The notes under the pieces are model-generated. The model worked only from the letters and a program-made list of their open reading frames with translations, did not search any database and had not been told where the DNA came from. Position numbers and translations under genes: made by a program. 23,339 nucleotides of DNA from an uncultured bacterium (lineage in GTDB: Bacteria; Cyanobacteriota; Vampirovibrionia; Gastranaerophilales; Gastranaerophilaceae), in NCBI GenBank assembly GCA_902475545.1, contig CABRZP010000022.1, positions 1-23,339 on the forward strand, written 5' to 3'. Position 1 is the stretch's first letter, and the number at the start of each line of letters is the position of its first letter. This document shows, in pieces, positions 7,751-15,032 of this stretch.

Positions 7751-8050
7751 TTAAGCAGTCATTTCTTTAATAAAATCAATAACTTTCAATGCTGTTTCCC
7801 GTCTAACATCATCAGGAGACAATCTTAAATATTCTACGGCATGTGAAACTTTTACATTCTTATCATACCAACGACGCATAATATAGTTATACTGATCATC
7901 AAGACTCAACTCTTTTAATTCAACATCTTTTAACAAGTCGATAATAAAATCTGCACATCTGACCTGCACAACTTCTGAAGAATGTTCCAAATCGCTAATA
8001 GCTTTACTTACAACCGCATCAGCATCATACCATCTTTTAAACATATTCAT
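7751..8050 (-). CDS. Hypothetical helical protein with an internal tandem duplication
   Basis: This 99-residue, all-helical protein has two copies of a 37-residue unit. Residues 6-42 begin RWYDADAVVSKAISDL and residues 60-96 begin RWYDKNVKVSHAVEYL. They align without gaps and share RWYD, VS, a Leu/Ala pattern and a hydrophobic ending of the type (I/V)ID(L/F)(L/I)K(D/E). A 17-residue linker joins them. No catalytic motif is visible; the repeat suggests a binding scaffold or dimer-like fold made by gene duplication. The start has an AGGAGAG site about 8 nt upstream. It is probably the first gene of the minus-strand series and lies divergent from the 108-aa gene. I cannot name a known family. 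Confidence 0.75.
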   Translation of the reverse strand: MNMFKRWYDADAVVSKAISDLEHSSEVVQVRCADFIIDLLKDVELKELSLDDQYNYIMRRWYDKNVKVSHAVEYLRLSPDDVRRETALKVIDFIKEMTA

Positions 8051-8164
8051 ATATCTACTCTCCTATTGTTAAGATTATTAAACCAGATTTTTAGAAAAAA
8101 GTAAATTACTTTACAAAAAAATACTTTATATAAATGTAGGTAAAAGGTTATTTATAGGTGTAAT

Positions 8165-8491
8165 ATGTTAGACCGAAGCATGTATAATTTATCAAATCCG
8201 GCATTGCATGATGATATTGGTGAATCCAATATGAATAGAATGTTACCTGCATGCGGACTTGGATATATCCCAGGAGTAACCGGTACGATGAACGGAATAA
8301 GCATGCAAGGCTCACTTCGCCAAGACCAATTTCAACCAACAAGAAAAGAGAAAGACAAAGTAATATGGAAAAACATTTTAGCCGGAGCCATAGTAATTAC
8401 CGGAGGTGTATTATGCTTCAAAGCAGGTAAAAAACTTTGGAATGGTTTAAAAAGTATATGTTCAAAAATTAAAGCAAAATTTAAAAAATAA
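8165..8491 (+). CDS. Small single-pass membrane protein with cationic tail
   Basis: I do not recognise a family for this 108-residue protein. The first 60 residues are polar and Met/Asn/Gly-rich. A basic patch (TRKEKDK, 59-65) precedes a single hydrophobic helix at about 69-86 (KNILAGAIVITGGVLCF). The C-terminus (87-108) is very rich in lysine with spaced hydrophobics, giving an amphipathic cationic helix. The basic residues on both sides of the span give no clear topology. AGGTG at 8156-8160 is a usable ribosome binding site 4 nt before the ATG. It appears monocistronic: a divergent gene lies upstream and a terminator lies 36 nt downstream. No evidence links it to a particular pathway. Confidence 0.65.
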   Translation: MLDRSMYNLSNPALHDDIGESNMNRMLPACGLGYIPGVTGTMNGISMQGSLRQDQFQPTRKEKDKVIWKNILAGAIVITGGVLCFKAGKKLWNGLKSICSKIKAKFKK

Positions 8492-8526
8492 CTCCCCGTA
8501 ATATCAAAGTGAATAGTGTGTAGCAG

Positions 8527-8552
8527 GCAGGATTGATAAATCCTGCTTTTTT
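8527..8552 (+). terminator. Intrinsic terminator after the 108-aa gene
   Basis: GCAGGATT (8527-8534) pairs with AATCCTGC (8539-8546) around a GATA loop and is followed by six Ts. It separates the 108-aa gene from yajQ. Confidence 0.88.
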
Positions 8553-8561
8553 ATGATATAT

Positions 8562-8570
8562 TGATACAAT
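8562..8570 (+). promoter_or_regulatory. Putative extended -10 promoter of yajQ
   Basis: TGATACAAT (8562-8570) matches the TGn-TAtAAT extended -10 consensus with one mismatch. It lies 22 nt before the yajQ ATG and just after a terminator. No good -35 is present, as is common for extended -10 promoters. A start near 8577 would give a very short leader containing the AAAGGGGG ribosome binding site (8578-8585). Confidence 0.42.
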
Positions 8571-8591
8571 AAAATATAAAGGGGGTAACTT

Positions 8592-9092
8592 ATGGCAAAA
8601 GACTGTAGTTTTGATATTGTATCCGAATACAACAAACAAGAACTTGTTAACGCAATAGACCAAGTTAAAAGAGAGTTAACTTCAAGATTTGATTTAAAAA
8701 ATTCTAATTCAGAAGTTAATCTTGAAGCAGATAAATCTGTTACTATCACAACAAATGACGAAATGAAATTGAAAAACATTATTGATATTCTTCAATCAAA
8801 ACTTGTAAAAAGAAACCTTAGCATCAAAATTCTTGACCCAAAACCTGTTGAAAACGCTCTGGGTGGTAATGTTCGTCAGGTATTTGAATTAAAAAAAGGG
8901 TTAACACAAGAACTTGCAAAAACAATCGTATCAGACATTAAAGGTACAAAATTAAAAGTTCAAGCATCTATTCAAGGAGAACAAGTAAGAGTTACAGGTA
9001 AAGATAAAGACGATTTGCAAGCCGTAATTCAAATGCTTCGACAAAATGAAGATAAATATGATTACCCGCTTCAATTTACAAACTATAGATAA
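8592..9092 (+). CDS. yajQ: YajQ-family nucleotide-binding protein
   Basis: This 166-residue cytoplasmic protein belongs to the YajQ/UPF0234 family. Members bind nucleotides or RNA, and one Xanthomonas member was shown to bind cyclic di-GMP. The family signature is present at the N-terminus (SFDIVSEYNKQELVNAIDQV, residues 6-25), followed by SRFDLKN. The C-terminal signature covers VRVTGKDKDDLQAVIQMLR (133-151) and ends DYPLQFTNYR. Length and layout (two related ferredoxin-like halves) fit the family. It is a single-gene unit bounded by terminators on both sides. It converges on a class III nucleotide cyclase, but no functional link follows from that alone. Confidence 0.95.
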   Translation: MAKDCSFDIVSEYNKQELVNAIDQVKRELTSRFDLKNSNSEVNLEADKSVTITTNDEMKLKNIIDILQSKLVKRNLSIKILDPKPVENALGGNVRQVFELKKGLTQELAKTIVSDIKGTKLKVQASIQGEQVRVTGKDKDDLQAVIQMLRQNEDKYDYPLQFTNYR

Positions 9093-9111
9093 AAGAAAGC
9101 AAGAAAAATAT

Positions 9112-9149
9112 AAAAAGTCCCGTTATATTTGTTATATTCGGGACTTTTT
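9112..9149. terminator. Bidirectional intrinsic terminator between yajQ and the cyclase gene
   Basis: AAAAAGTCCCG (9112-9122) pairs perfectly with CGGGACTTTTT (9139-9149) across a 16-nt loop. The stem ends in five Ts on either strand. It lies 19 nt after the yajQ stop and 4 nt after the stop of the convergent cyclase gene, and so serves both. Confidence 0.9.
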
Positions 9150-9153
9150 ATTA

Positions 9154-11130
9154 TTAACTATTTTTATCTATTCTTAAGACTTCATAGATATTCATTTTCT
9201 TAGATTTACCTCGAATTTGAACCTCGCTAATTTTAATAACATCAGCAATTCCAGAGATATATTCATACGTTGAACTGCTGACAAGCAGGTTAGTTTTATA
9301 AACCTTATTATAACCTTCAATTCTGCTTGCAAGGTTAACGGTGTCACCGATAACAGTATATTCCATACGAGTTTCTGTACCAATATTACCAATAAACACC
9401 TCTCCTGTATTGATACCAACACCTATTTCTATTTTCGGTTTACCTTCAAACAGCCACTTTTCTCTTAAATATTCAACTTTTTTAAGCATTTCATAAGCAC
9501 ATTTAACAGCATTTTGAGCATGATTGCTATCCTGTATAGGTTCACCAAACAATGCCATTACAGCATCTCCGATAAATTTGTTGATTACACCGTTATATTT
9601 AGAGATAATCGGTTCCATTTCCGCAAAATATTCATTCAAAATCATGGAAACTTCTTCGGCAGACATTTTCTCACTTAAGCTCGTAAATCCTCTAATATCT
9701 GAAAATAATACAGTTACAACAGCACGTTTTCCGCCCAGCTTTAAATCATCAATATTACGAACAACATTTTTCATAATGTCTTGTGATAAATACTTACCCA
9801 TTGCCTGTTTAATTTTTTCTTTATTTCTATTCTCAGACATAAATTTGAATGAATAACCGAAAATAGTTGTAACAAGCTGACATACAATAGGCACTGCATA
9901 AGATAAAATATGCCCGTTTAGTGCAAATATTGCAACCAAAGTTAAAAATAAAATATCAAGAAAAAGAATTAATAATAATCCTCTTACTAGTTTTGATCTC
10001 AAAATAACAATAAAAGCAAAAAGTGAAAGAACTATAAAAGATAAGAAATTAACACCAATACCTGCATAAGTAAGAAAGCTACCTGATGTCAAATTATCGT
10101 ATATAGAAGCTTGAATATCCACACCGGCATGCCTGTCATTCATAGGAGTTTTATGAACATCAGCAGTCGGACCGGATATGTTCGCACCAATAAAAACAAC
10201 CTTATCTTTAAACAAATCAGGATTAAGATATTTTATATTTTTAATATCATACAATTCAGGATCAGTTTTAGGTGTAACTCCTGATTGCAAAGCTCTATAT
10301 GTATCAATTATAAATGAAGCCGAAACTGTTGGGTGAGAATAGTCTATATCCAAGTTAGCTGCATCTTTATAAAATCTGATAGGAGTACTAACTAATCCGT
10401 CATAATTAGCAAATGATATGGGGATTTTTAACCCTGTTTTTGGAACATAAATATCATACGAATTAAGGTCAATTTCATTTGTACCGTTCGCAAGCATATA
10501 CATTTTAAAAGACAAAGACGGATAAAAAGCATCTCCGACTTTTATTATATTTCCTGCAGATAAAACCTCTTTTGAATATCTTGCGACAGGAAGTTTTACT
10601 GAGCCATAGTTTGGAATATAATCTGCCAATAATGAAGAGGATACAACATCATTATAATTAGTTCCCGTAATTCCCGAGTTATTGTTAACCTTTAACGCAT
10701 ATTTTGATTTAAATATTTTTAATATAGAATTATCACTTTTATAATTCTGATCAGGAGTGAATCCTACAACAAGATTTTTCATCTTTGAAATTTGTTTCAA
10801 TAATTCAATATCAGAAGAATTATTTTTATCAAAAGAGGTTATATTAACATCCAAACCTATAACTTTTGCATCAGTATATTTATGGAAATAATCCAACAAC
10901 TCAGTATACATAGATTTAGCCCAAGGCCATTTATATTCACGTATAGACTTATCATCTATAACAATTTCCACAATATCCTGAGAATTTGAAGCTTTAGCAA
11001 AATTAGAAATTAAAAAACTGTTAGCATAAGACTCTACAAACATTAAAGTTAACAATGAAAATGAAACAGTTAAAAATAGATATATTAAAAATGAACTAAT
11101 ATAAAACCATTTATTCTTCAATTTCTTCAT
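9154..11130 (-). CDS. CHASE2-domain class III adenylate cyclase
   Basis: This membrane-bound sensor cyclase has 658 residues. An N-terminal transmembrane helix (about 10-33) is followed by a large extracytoplasmic CHASE2 sensor domain (about 45-345, with IVEIVIDDKSI and WPWAK near its start). Three more transmembrane helices follow (about 355-376, 381-404, 407-425), then a cytoplasmic class III cyclase domain (about 466-650). Catalytic residues are intact: metal-binding Asp478 in VLFSDIRGFT and Asp522 in KFIGDAVMALFG, adenine-selecting Lys518, Thr592 in YTVIGDTVN, and transition-state Asn599 and Arg603. This favours ATP, so cAMP is the expected product. The CHASE2-TM3-cyclase layout is frequent in Cyanobacteria and relatives. 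The sensed ligand is unknown. The gene is divergent from the aldolase gene, 63 nt away. Confidence 0.93.
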   Translation of the reverse strand: MKKLKNKWFYISSFLIYLFLTVSFSLLTLMFVESYANSFLISNFAKASNSQDIVEIVIDDKSIREYKWPWAKSMYTELLDYFHKYTDAKVIGLDVNITSFDKNNSSDIELLKQISKMKNLVVGFTPDQNYKSDNSILKIFKSKYALKVNNNSGITGTNYNDVVSSSLLADYIPNYGSVKLPVARYSKEVLSAGNIIKVGDAFYPSLSFKMYMLANGTNEIDLNSYDIYVPKTGLKIPISFANYDGLVSTPIRFYKDAANLDIDYSHPTVSASFIIDTYRALQSGVTPKTDPELYDIKNIKYLNPDLFKDKVVFIGANISGPTADVHKTPMNDRHAGVDIQASIYDNLTSGSFLTYAGIGVNFLSFIVLSLFAFIVILRSKLVRGLLLILFLDILFLTLVAIFALNGHILSYAVPIVCQLVTTIFGYSFKFMSENRNKEKIKQAMGKYLSQDIMKNVVRNIDDLKLGGKRAVVTVLFSDIRGFTSLSEKMSAEEVSMILNEYFAEMEPIISKYNGVINKFIGDAVMALFGEPIQDSNHAQNAVKCAYEMLKKVEYLREKWLFEGKPKIEIGVGINTGEVFIGNIGTETRMEYTVIGDTVNLASRIEGYNKVYKTNLLVSSSTYEYISGIADVIKISEVQIRGKSKKMNIYEVLRIDKNS

Positions 11131-11161
11131 GTAAAGCCCCCAAGGTTAGTTTTTTATTTTA

Positions 11162-11170
11162 TGATATAAT
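11162..11170 (+). promoter_or_regulatory. Putative extended -10 promoter of the aldolase-kinase-csaB operon
   Basis: TGATATAAT (11162-11170) is a perfect TGn-TATAAT extended -10, 23 nt before the ATG at 11194. No convincing -35 stands at 16-18 nt upstream. The ribosome binding site AAGGA (11183-11187) follows, so the leader would be about 17 nt, as proposed for yajQ. Confidence 0.5.
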
Positions 11171-11193
11171 AAATTCAAAAAAAAGGATAGATT

Positions 11194-11811
11194 ATGAACA
11201 TAAACTTAATAGAAAAGATTTCTCACAACAAAGTTTTACCGATTATTAGAAGCAGAAACCCACAAGAAGTAATTGATACAGTAAAAGCTTTACTTGACGG
11301 CGGTCTTGATGTTATGGAAGTTAATGTAGAGACCCCTCAAATTTTTAATGCGATAAAAGAAGTTTCTAAAGATGCTATAATTTGTGCCGGAGGAATTATT
11401 ACATCAATTCAGACTCAAGCAGCAATTGATTCAGGTGCAAAAATAATATCTTCACCAATATTCCAAACAAACCTTTTAAAAATATCAAAAGATAAAAAAT
11501 TACCGTTTATCGCCGGAACTTCTACCGCAAATGAAGCCTACAATGCTTGGAAATCAAGAATTCCACTGGTAAAAATTTATCCAATAACTGCAATGGGCGG
11601 AGTTCAATATATAGAAAACCTGTTAAGACCAATGCCTTTTCTAAAAGTTATTCCACAGGGTAATGTAAAACTGGATGAAGTCCCGGAATATATTAACGCA
11701 GGGGCTGTGGCAGTTGGAGTTGGCAGACATCTTACATCTGCTGATTCATATACCGAAATAACACTTAGAACAAAAAAATTATTGGAGAAATTAAATAACA
11801 ATGACAGATAA
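11194..11811 (+). CDS. eda: KDPG/KDPGal aldolase family protein
   Basis: This 205-residue class I aldolase of the KDPG family would split 2-keto-3-deoxy-6-phosphogluconate (or a related sugar acid) into pyruvate and glyceraldehyde-3-phosphate. The Schiff-base lysine is Lys127 in LVKIYP and the catalytic glutamate is Glu42 in VMEVNVETP. However, the arginine that binds substrate in E. coli Eda (EVTLRTE) is Glu46 here, and the PTGGI loop is replaced by PQGNV (154-158). The former region looks more like the EIPLNSP of 2-keto-3-deoxy-6-phosphogalactonate aldolase. The family is clear but the exact substrate is not, so the symbol is used loosely. The next gene overlaps by 11 nt and encodes a sugar-acid kinase, which supports a 2-keto-3-deoxy acid pathway. 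Confidence 0.82.
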   Translation: MNINLIEKISHNKVLPIIRSRNPQEVIDTVKALLDGGLDVMEVNVETPQIFNAIKEVSKDAIICAGGIITSIQTQAAIDSGAKIISSPIFQTNLLKISKDKKLPFIAGTSTANEAYNAWKSRIPLVKIYPITAMGGVQYIENLLRPMPFLKVIPQGNVKLDEVPEYINAGAVAVGVGRHLTSADSYTEITLRTKKLLEKLNNNDR

Positions 11812-12748
11812 GCAATTTGATTTAATTACAATCGGAGAAAGTCTTATAGAGTTATCCTCCAGCCAAAAACTTGGGAATGCGGAATGTCTGCACAAATATT
11901 ACGGCGGGGACACATTAGTTGCTGCAGTAGCAGCAAGAAGATTAAATTCTAATGTAGGATTTATAACCTGCCTTGGAGATGATGTATTTAAAGACTTTAT
12001 GCTTACAGCTTGGAAAACCGAAGGATTGGACACTCAACACGTAAAAGTCGTAAATGAAAGAAACGGACTTTACATGGTTTCCAGAACTTCTCCTCATGAT
12101 AAAGAATTTGTATACTACAGAAAAAAAATAGCACCTTCTAAATTATCAATAGATGATATTGATGTTGAATACATAAAAAAAGCTAACATAATATATACTT
12201 CAGGAATAACTCAGTCTTTATCAATGAGTTCAAGAGAAGCTGTAAAAAAAGCTTTTGAAATAGCAAAAGGAAATGGGGTTATAACCGCTTATGATCCAAA
12301 TTATTCTTCTCTATTAAGTACAGAAGAAGATGCAAGAGAATTCTTTAATGAAATTATTCCGCTAACAGATGTATTATTCATGAGTTCAAAATATGACACT
12401 AAAAGCATTTTTGAAATTGAAACAGTAGAAAATATTATAAAACACATTACAGATTTAGGAGTACAAACAGTTGTCATAAAATCGGCACAAGATAAAGGAT
12501 ATTTTGTCAACTCTCAAGGAAATACTAATTTTATCCCGTTCTACACCGAGAATATTGTAGATACAACATCTTCAGGAGATGCCTTTAACGGAGCATACCT
12601 ACATGCAATAGCTAACGGCTACAGTGCACCGGAATCTGCAAGAATCGCATCTATTGCGGCAGGTTTGCAAGCTCAAGGGATTGGAGCAATAAAATCAGTA
12701 CCTTATTATAATGATGTTTACCAAATTTTTAAAACAGAGGATTTTTAA
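11801..12748 (+). CDS. kdgK: PfkB-family sugar kinase, probably 2-keto-3-deoxygluconate kinase
   Basis: This 315-residue ribokinase-fold enzyme is expected to phosphorylate 2-keto-3-deoxygluconate with ATP, making the substrate of the neighbouring aldolase. GGDTLVAAVAARRL (35-48) matches the GGDT(L/A)NVAVALARLG pattern of KDG kinases. AYDPNYSSLL (163-172) is close to their FDPNYRPRLW. The catalytic signature DTTSSGDAFNGAYL (254-267) has the base Asp260, with Ser replacing the usual Gly in DTTGAGD. The ATG lies within the last codons of the aldolase gene, and the stop overlaps the csaB ATG by one base (TAATG). All three are therefore coupled. Related PfkB kinases such as fructokinase are less likely given the GGDT motif and the neighbour. 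Confidence 0.85.
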   Translation: MTDKQFDLITIGESLIELSSSQKLGNAECLHKYYGGDTLVAAVAARRLNSNVGFITCLGDDVFKDFMLTAWKTEGLDTQHVKVVNERNGLYMVSRTSPHDKEFVYYRKKIAPSKLSIDDIDVEYIKKANIIYTSGITQSLSMSSREAVKKAFEIAKGNGVITAYDPNYSSLLSTEEDAREFFNEIIPLTDVLFMSSKYDTKSIFEIETVENIIKHITDLGVQTVVIKSAQDKGYFVNSQGNTNFIPFYTENIVDTTSSGDAFNGAYLHAIANGYSAPESARIASIAAGLQAQGIGAIKSVPYYNDVYQIFKTEDF

Positions 12749-13761
12749 TGAAAAAAAGAGTTGTTCTATCTGGATATTTTGGATTCAAAAACTTCGGTGA
12801 TGAAGCTATTTTATCTGTCCTTATAAATAAACTCAAAGAAGACAAACATCGAATTACTGTTATTTCTTCTGACCCACAATACACAAAATCCCAGTATAAA
12901 CATATACGAAGTGTTCAGACTTTTAACATTCCTGATATTTTTGCAGCAATTCGAAAATCCGATGTTCTTATATCAGGAGGAGGAAGTCTTCTTCAAGATG
13001 TAACAAGTATAAAAAGCTTATTTTATTACCAATTTATAATATTTTTAGGATTATTATTACAAAAAGATGTAATTATTTTTGCACAAGGGATTGGCCCGAT
13101 TAATAATAAGTTTGGACAATTTGCAACAAAAATACTTTTAAAAAGTTGTAAATACATTAGTGTTCGAGACGAAAAGAGTTTAGAACTGTTAAAGAATTGG
13201 GATATAAAAGCAGATTTACTATGTGACCCAATTTTTTCAACTAAAATACCTAAATGTAAAAAAAGTAATACTGTTGCAGTACAATTAAGAGATTTTCACA
13301 CTATGAATGAAGATTTCATTGACAGACTTGCTCAAAAAATATGCAAAGACTTTTCAGATAAAGAAATTGAAATTTATTCATTTCAAGATGCAATAGATTT
13401 ACAAGTTTGTGAAAAGTTTCAAAAAGCAGTTAATCTGCTAAATCCATCAATAAAAACCACTATATATTCAAATCTTACAAATGACGAAATAATAACCCGT
13501 CTTGCCGGTGCCGAATATATGGTCGCAATGAGATTTCACGCTATAATTGTCGGATTACTTGCAAAATGCAAAATTCTAGCAATTAACTACGATATTAAGG
13601 TTGAAAAATTAGCAAAAGAATTCGGACTACCTATAATTGATTTAAAACGAGAATTTAGTAACCAATTTACAGAACTAAAAAATCAAAATTCTGAAACAAT
13701 CTACCCAAAAGTTCAAACAAAGAAATTTGATTGGAATGGCTTTAACCATATCCTTAATTAG
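12748..13761 (+). CDS. csaB: Polysaccharide pyruvyl transferase, CsaB-like
   Basis: This 337-residue enzyme of the polysaccharide pyruvyltransferase family transfers pyruvate from PEP as a ketal onto a sugar of a cell-surface polymer. In Bacillus and in Cyanobacteria, CsaB-modified polymers anchor S-layer-homology (SLH) domain proteins. Conserved sequences are GYFGFKNFGDEAI (9-21), the nucleotide-type loop SGGGSLLQD (76-84), FAQGIGPI (111-118), VAVQLRDF (177-184) and RFHA (262-265). The usual length is 300-370. Translation is coupled to the preceding kinase by the TAATG overlap with GAGGA upstream. The coupling to KDG metabolism is unexpected; PEP/pyruvate is the only obvious common metabolite. 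The polymer that receives pyruvate may be produced by the cluster that follows. Confidence 0.9.
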   Translation: MKKRVVLSGYFGFKNFGDEAILSVLINKLKEDKHRITVISSDPQYTKSQYKHIRSVQTFNIPDIFAAIRKSDVLISGGGSLLQDVTSIKSLFYYQFIIFLGLLLQKDVIIFAQGIGPINNKFGQFATKILLKSCKYISVRDEKSLELLKNWDIKADLLCDPIFSTKIPKCKKSNTVAVQLRDFHTMNEDFIDRLAQKICKDFSDKEIEIYSFQDAIDLQVCEKFQKAVNLLNPSIKTTIYSNLTNDEIITRLAGAEYMVAMRFHAIIVGLLAKCKILAINYDIKVEKLAKEFGLPIIDLKREFSNQFTELKNQNSETIYPKVQTKKFDWNGFNHILN

Positions 13762-13784
13762 CCATGTGGCTATAATGTAAATTT

Positions 13785-13820
13785 ATATTACCAAAACATT
13801 AGCCATTCGGGTAATATTTT
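13785..13820 (+). terminator. Weak hairpin after csaB, possible terminator
   Basis: ATATTACC (13785-13792) pairs with GGTAATAT (13810-13817) over a 17-nt loop and is followed by three Ts. A second small palindrome, TAGCCA-TG-TGGCTA (13759-13772), covers the csaB stop codon. Both are AT-rich or short, so termination is probably only partial. The hairpins mark the boundary between the csaB unit and the glf cluster. Confidence 0.4.
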
Positions 13821-13900
13821 ACTTATGCAACTAAATATAAACCATTCACCATATTAAAATTACAAAAGAGAAGAGATTTTAAATTTAATATGGAGGAGAT

Positions 13901-15007
13901 ATGGTTAAAAATCTAGTTGTAGGTGCCGGATTTTCAGGAGCAACAATTGCAAACTTAATTGCAGAAGAACTTGGAGAAGAAGTTCTGGTTATTGATAAAA
14001 AAAATCACATTGCCGGTAACTGCTATGACTACAGAGACAAAAACGGCATTATGATACACCAATACGGTTCTCATATTTTCCATACAAAATCTGAAAAAGT
14101 TTGGAAATATCTTAAACAATTTACAGATTTTAATACCTATATGCATAAGGTAATCGGTATTTTAGACGGAATTGAAACTCATATTCCATTTAATTTTAAT
14201 ACTCTTTATGATGTTTTCCCGAAAACTCTTGCTTCACGCTTAGAACAAAAATTATTGGATATTTTTGAAGTTAACTCAAAAGTACCGATTTTAGAATTTC
14301 AAAAGCAGGATGATGACGATTTAAAATTTCTTGCAAACTATGTATATGAAAAAATCTTCTTACACTACACAACCAAACAATGGGGAGTTTCACCGGAAGA
14401 AGTAGATGGAGCTGTAACAGCAAGAGTTCCTGTTTATTTAAGCAAAGATAACAGATATTTCCAAGATAAATATCAAGGAATTCCTTTGGAAGGTTACACA
14501 AAAGTGGTAGAAAAAATGCTCAGCCACAAAAACATCAAAGTTAAACTTAATACTGATTTCAAAGACATAAAAGAGGATGATTTTGAAAGAATATTTTATA
14601 CCGGACCAATTGATGAATTCTTTAACTATAAATTTGGACAATTACCTTACCGAAGTGTAAACTTCAAATTTGAAACCTATGATAAAGAATACTATCAACA
14701 AAATGCTTGTGTAAACTATCCTTGCAATTACGATTTCACTCGAATTCACGAATACAAATATTACCTTGACGATAAGTCAGACAAAACAGTTATAGCAAAA
14801 GAATATTCCGAATTTTTCGAATTAGGAAAGAACGAAAGATATTACCCGATACCAAAAGCCGAAAATTCACAATTATATGAAAAATATTCACAAGAAGCAA
14901 AACAAAAAACAAATGTTTATTTTCTTGGAAGACTCGGGGATTACAAATACTATGATATGGATAAAGCTATTCTTAGAGCAATGGAATTGTTTGAAGAGAT
15001 TAAATAG
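13901..15007 (+). CDS. glf: UDP-galactopyranose mutase
   Basis: This FAD-dependent enzyme isomerises UDP-galactopyranose to UDP-galactofuranose, the donor for galactofuranose in surface glycans. The 368 residues are typical. The N-terminal dinucleotide-binding loop is GAGFSGATIANLIAEE (8-23), followed by VLVIDKKNHIAGNCYD (28-43) and GSHIFHT (56-62). YTTKQWGVSPEEV (156-168) and ARVPVY (174-179) carry Trp161 and Arg175, matching the active-site Trp and Arg of the Klebsiella enzyme. GRLGDYKYYDMDKAI near the C-terminus is the usual family ending. GGAGG at 13892-13896 supports the start. It opens the plus-strand polysaccharide cluster, 139 nt after csaB and 25 nt before the exporter. Host glycan mimicry or O-antigen use is possible. 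Confidence 0.97.
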   Translation: MVKNLVVGAGFSGATIANLIAEELGEEVLVIDKKNHIAGNCYDYRDKNGIMIHQYGSHIFHTKSEKVWKYLKQFTDFNTYMHKVIGILDGIETHIPFNFNTLYDVFPKTLASRLEQKLLDIFEVNSKVPILEFQKQDDDDLKFLANYVYEKIFLHYTTKQWGVSPEEVDGAVTARVPVYLSKDNRYFQDKYQGIPLEGYTKVVEKMLSHKNIKVKLNTDFKDIKEDDFERIFYTGPIDEFFNYKFGQLPYRSVNFKFETYDKEYYQQNACVNYPCNYDFTRIHEYKYYLDDKSDKTVIAKEYSEFFELGKNERYYPIPKAENSQLYEKYSQEAKQKTNVYFLGRLGDYKYYDMDKAILRAMELFEEIK

Positions 15008-15032
15008 TTTTAGTTTTTAGCGGATATTTAAA

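Noticed and set aside
13759..13772. Palindrome over the csaB stop as an operator or attachment site
   Set aside because: Only 6 bp per arm, without a second copy or an integrase gene nearby; more likely part of a weak termination region.
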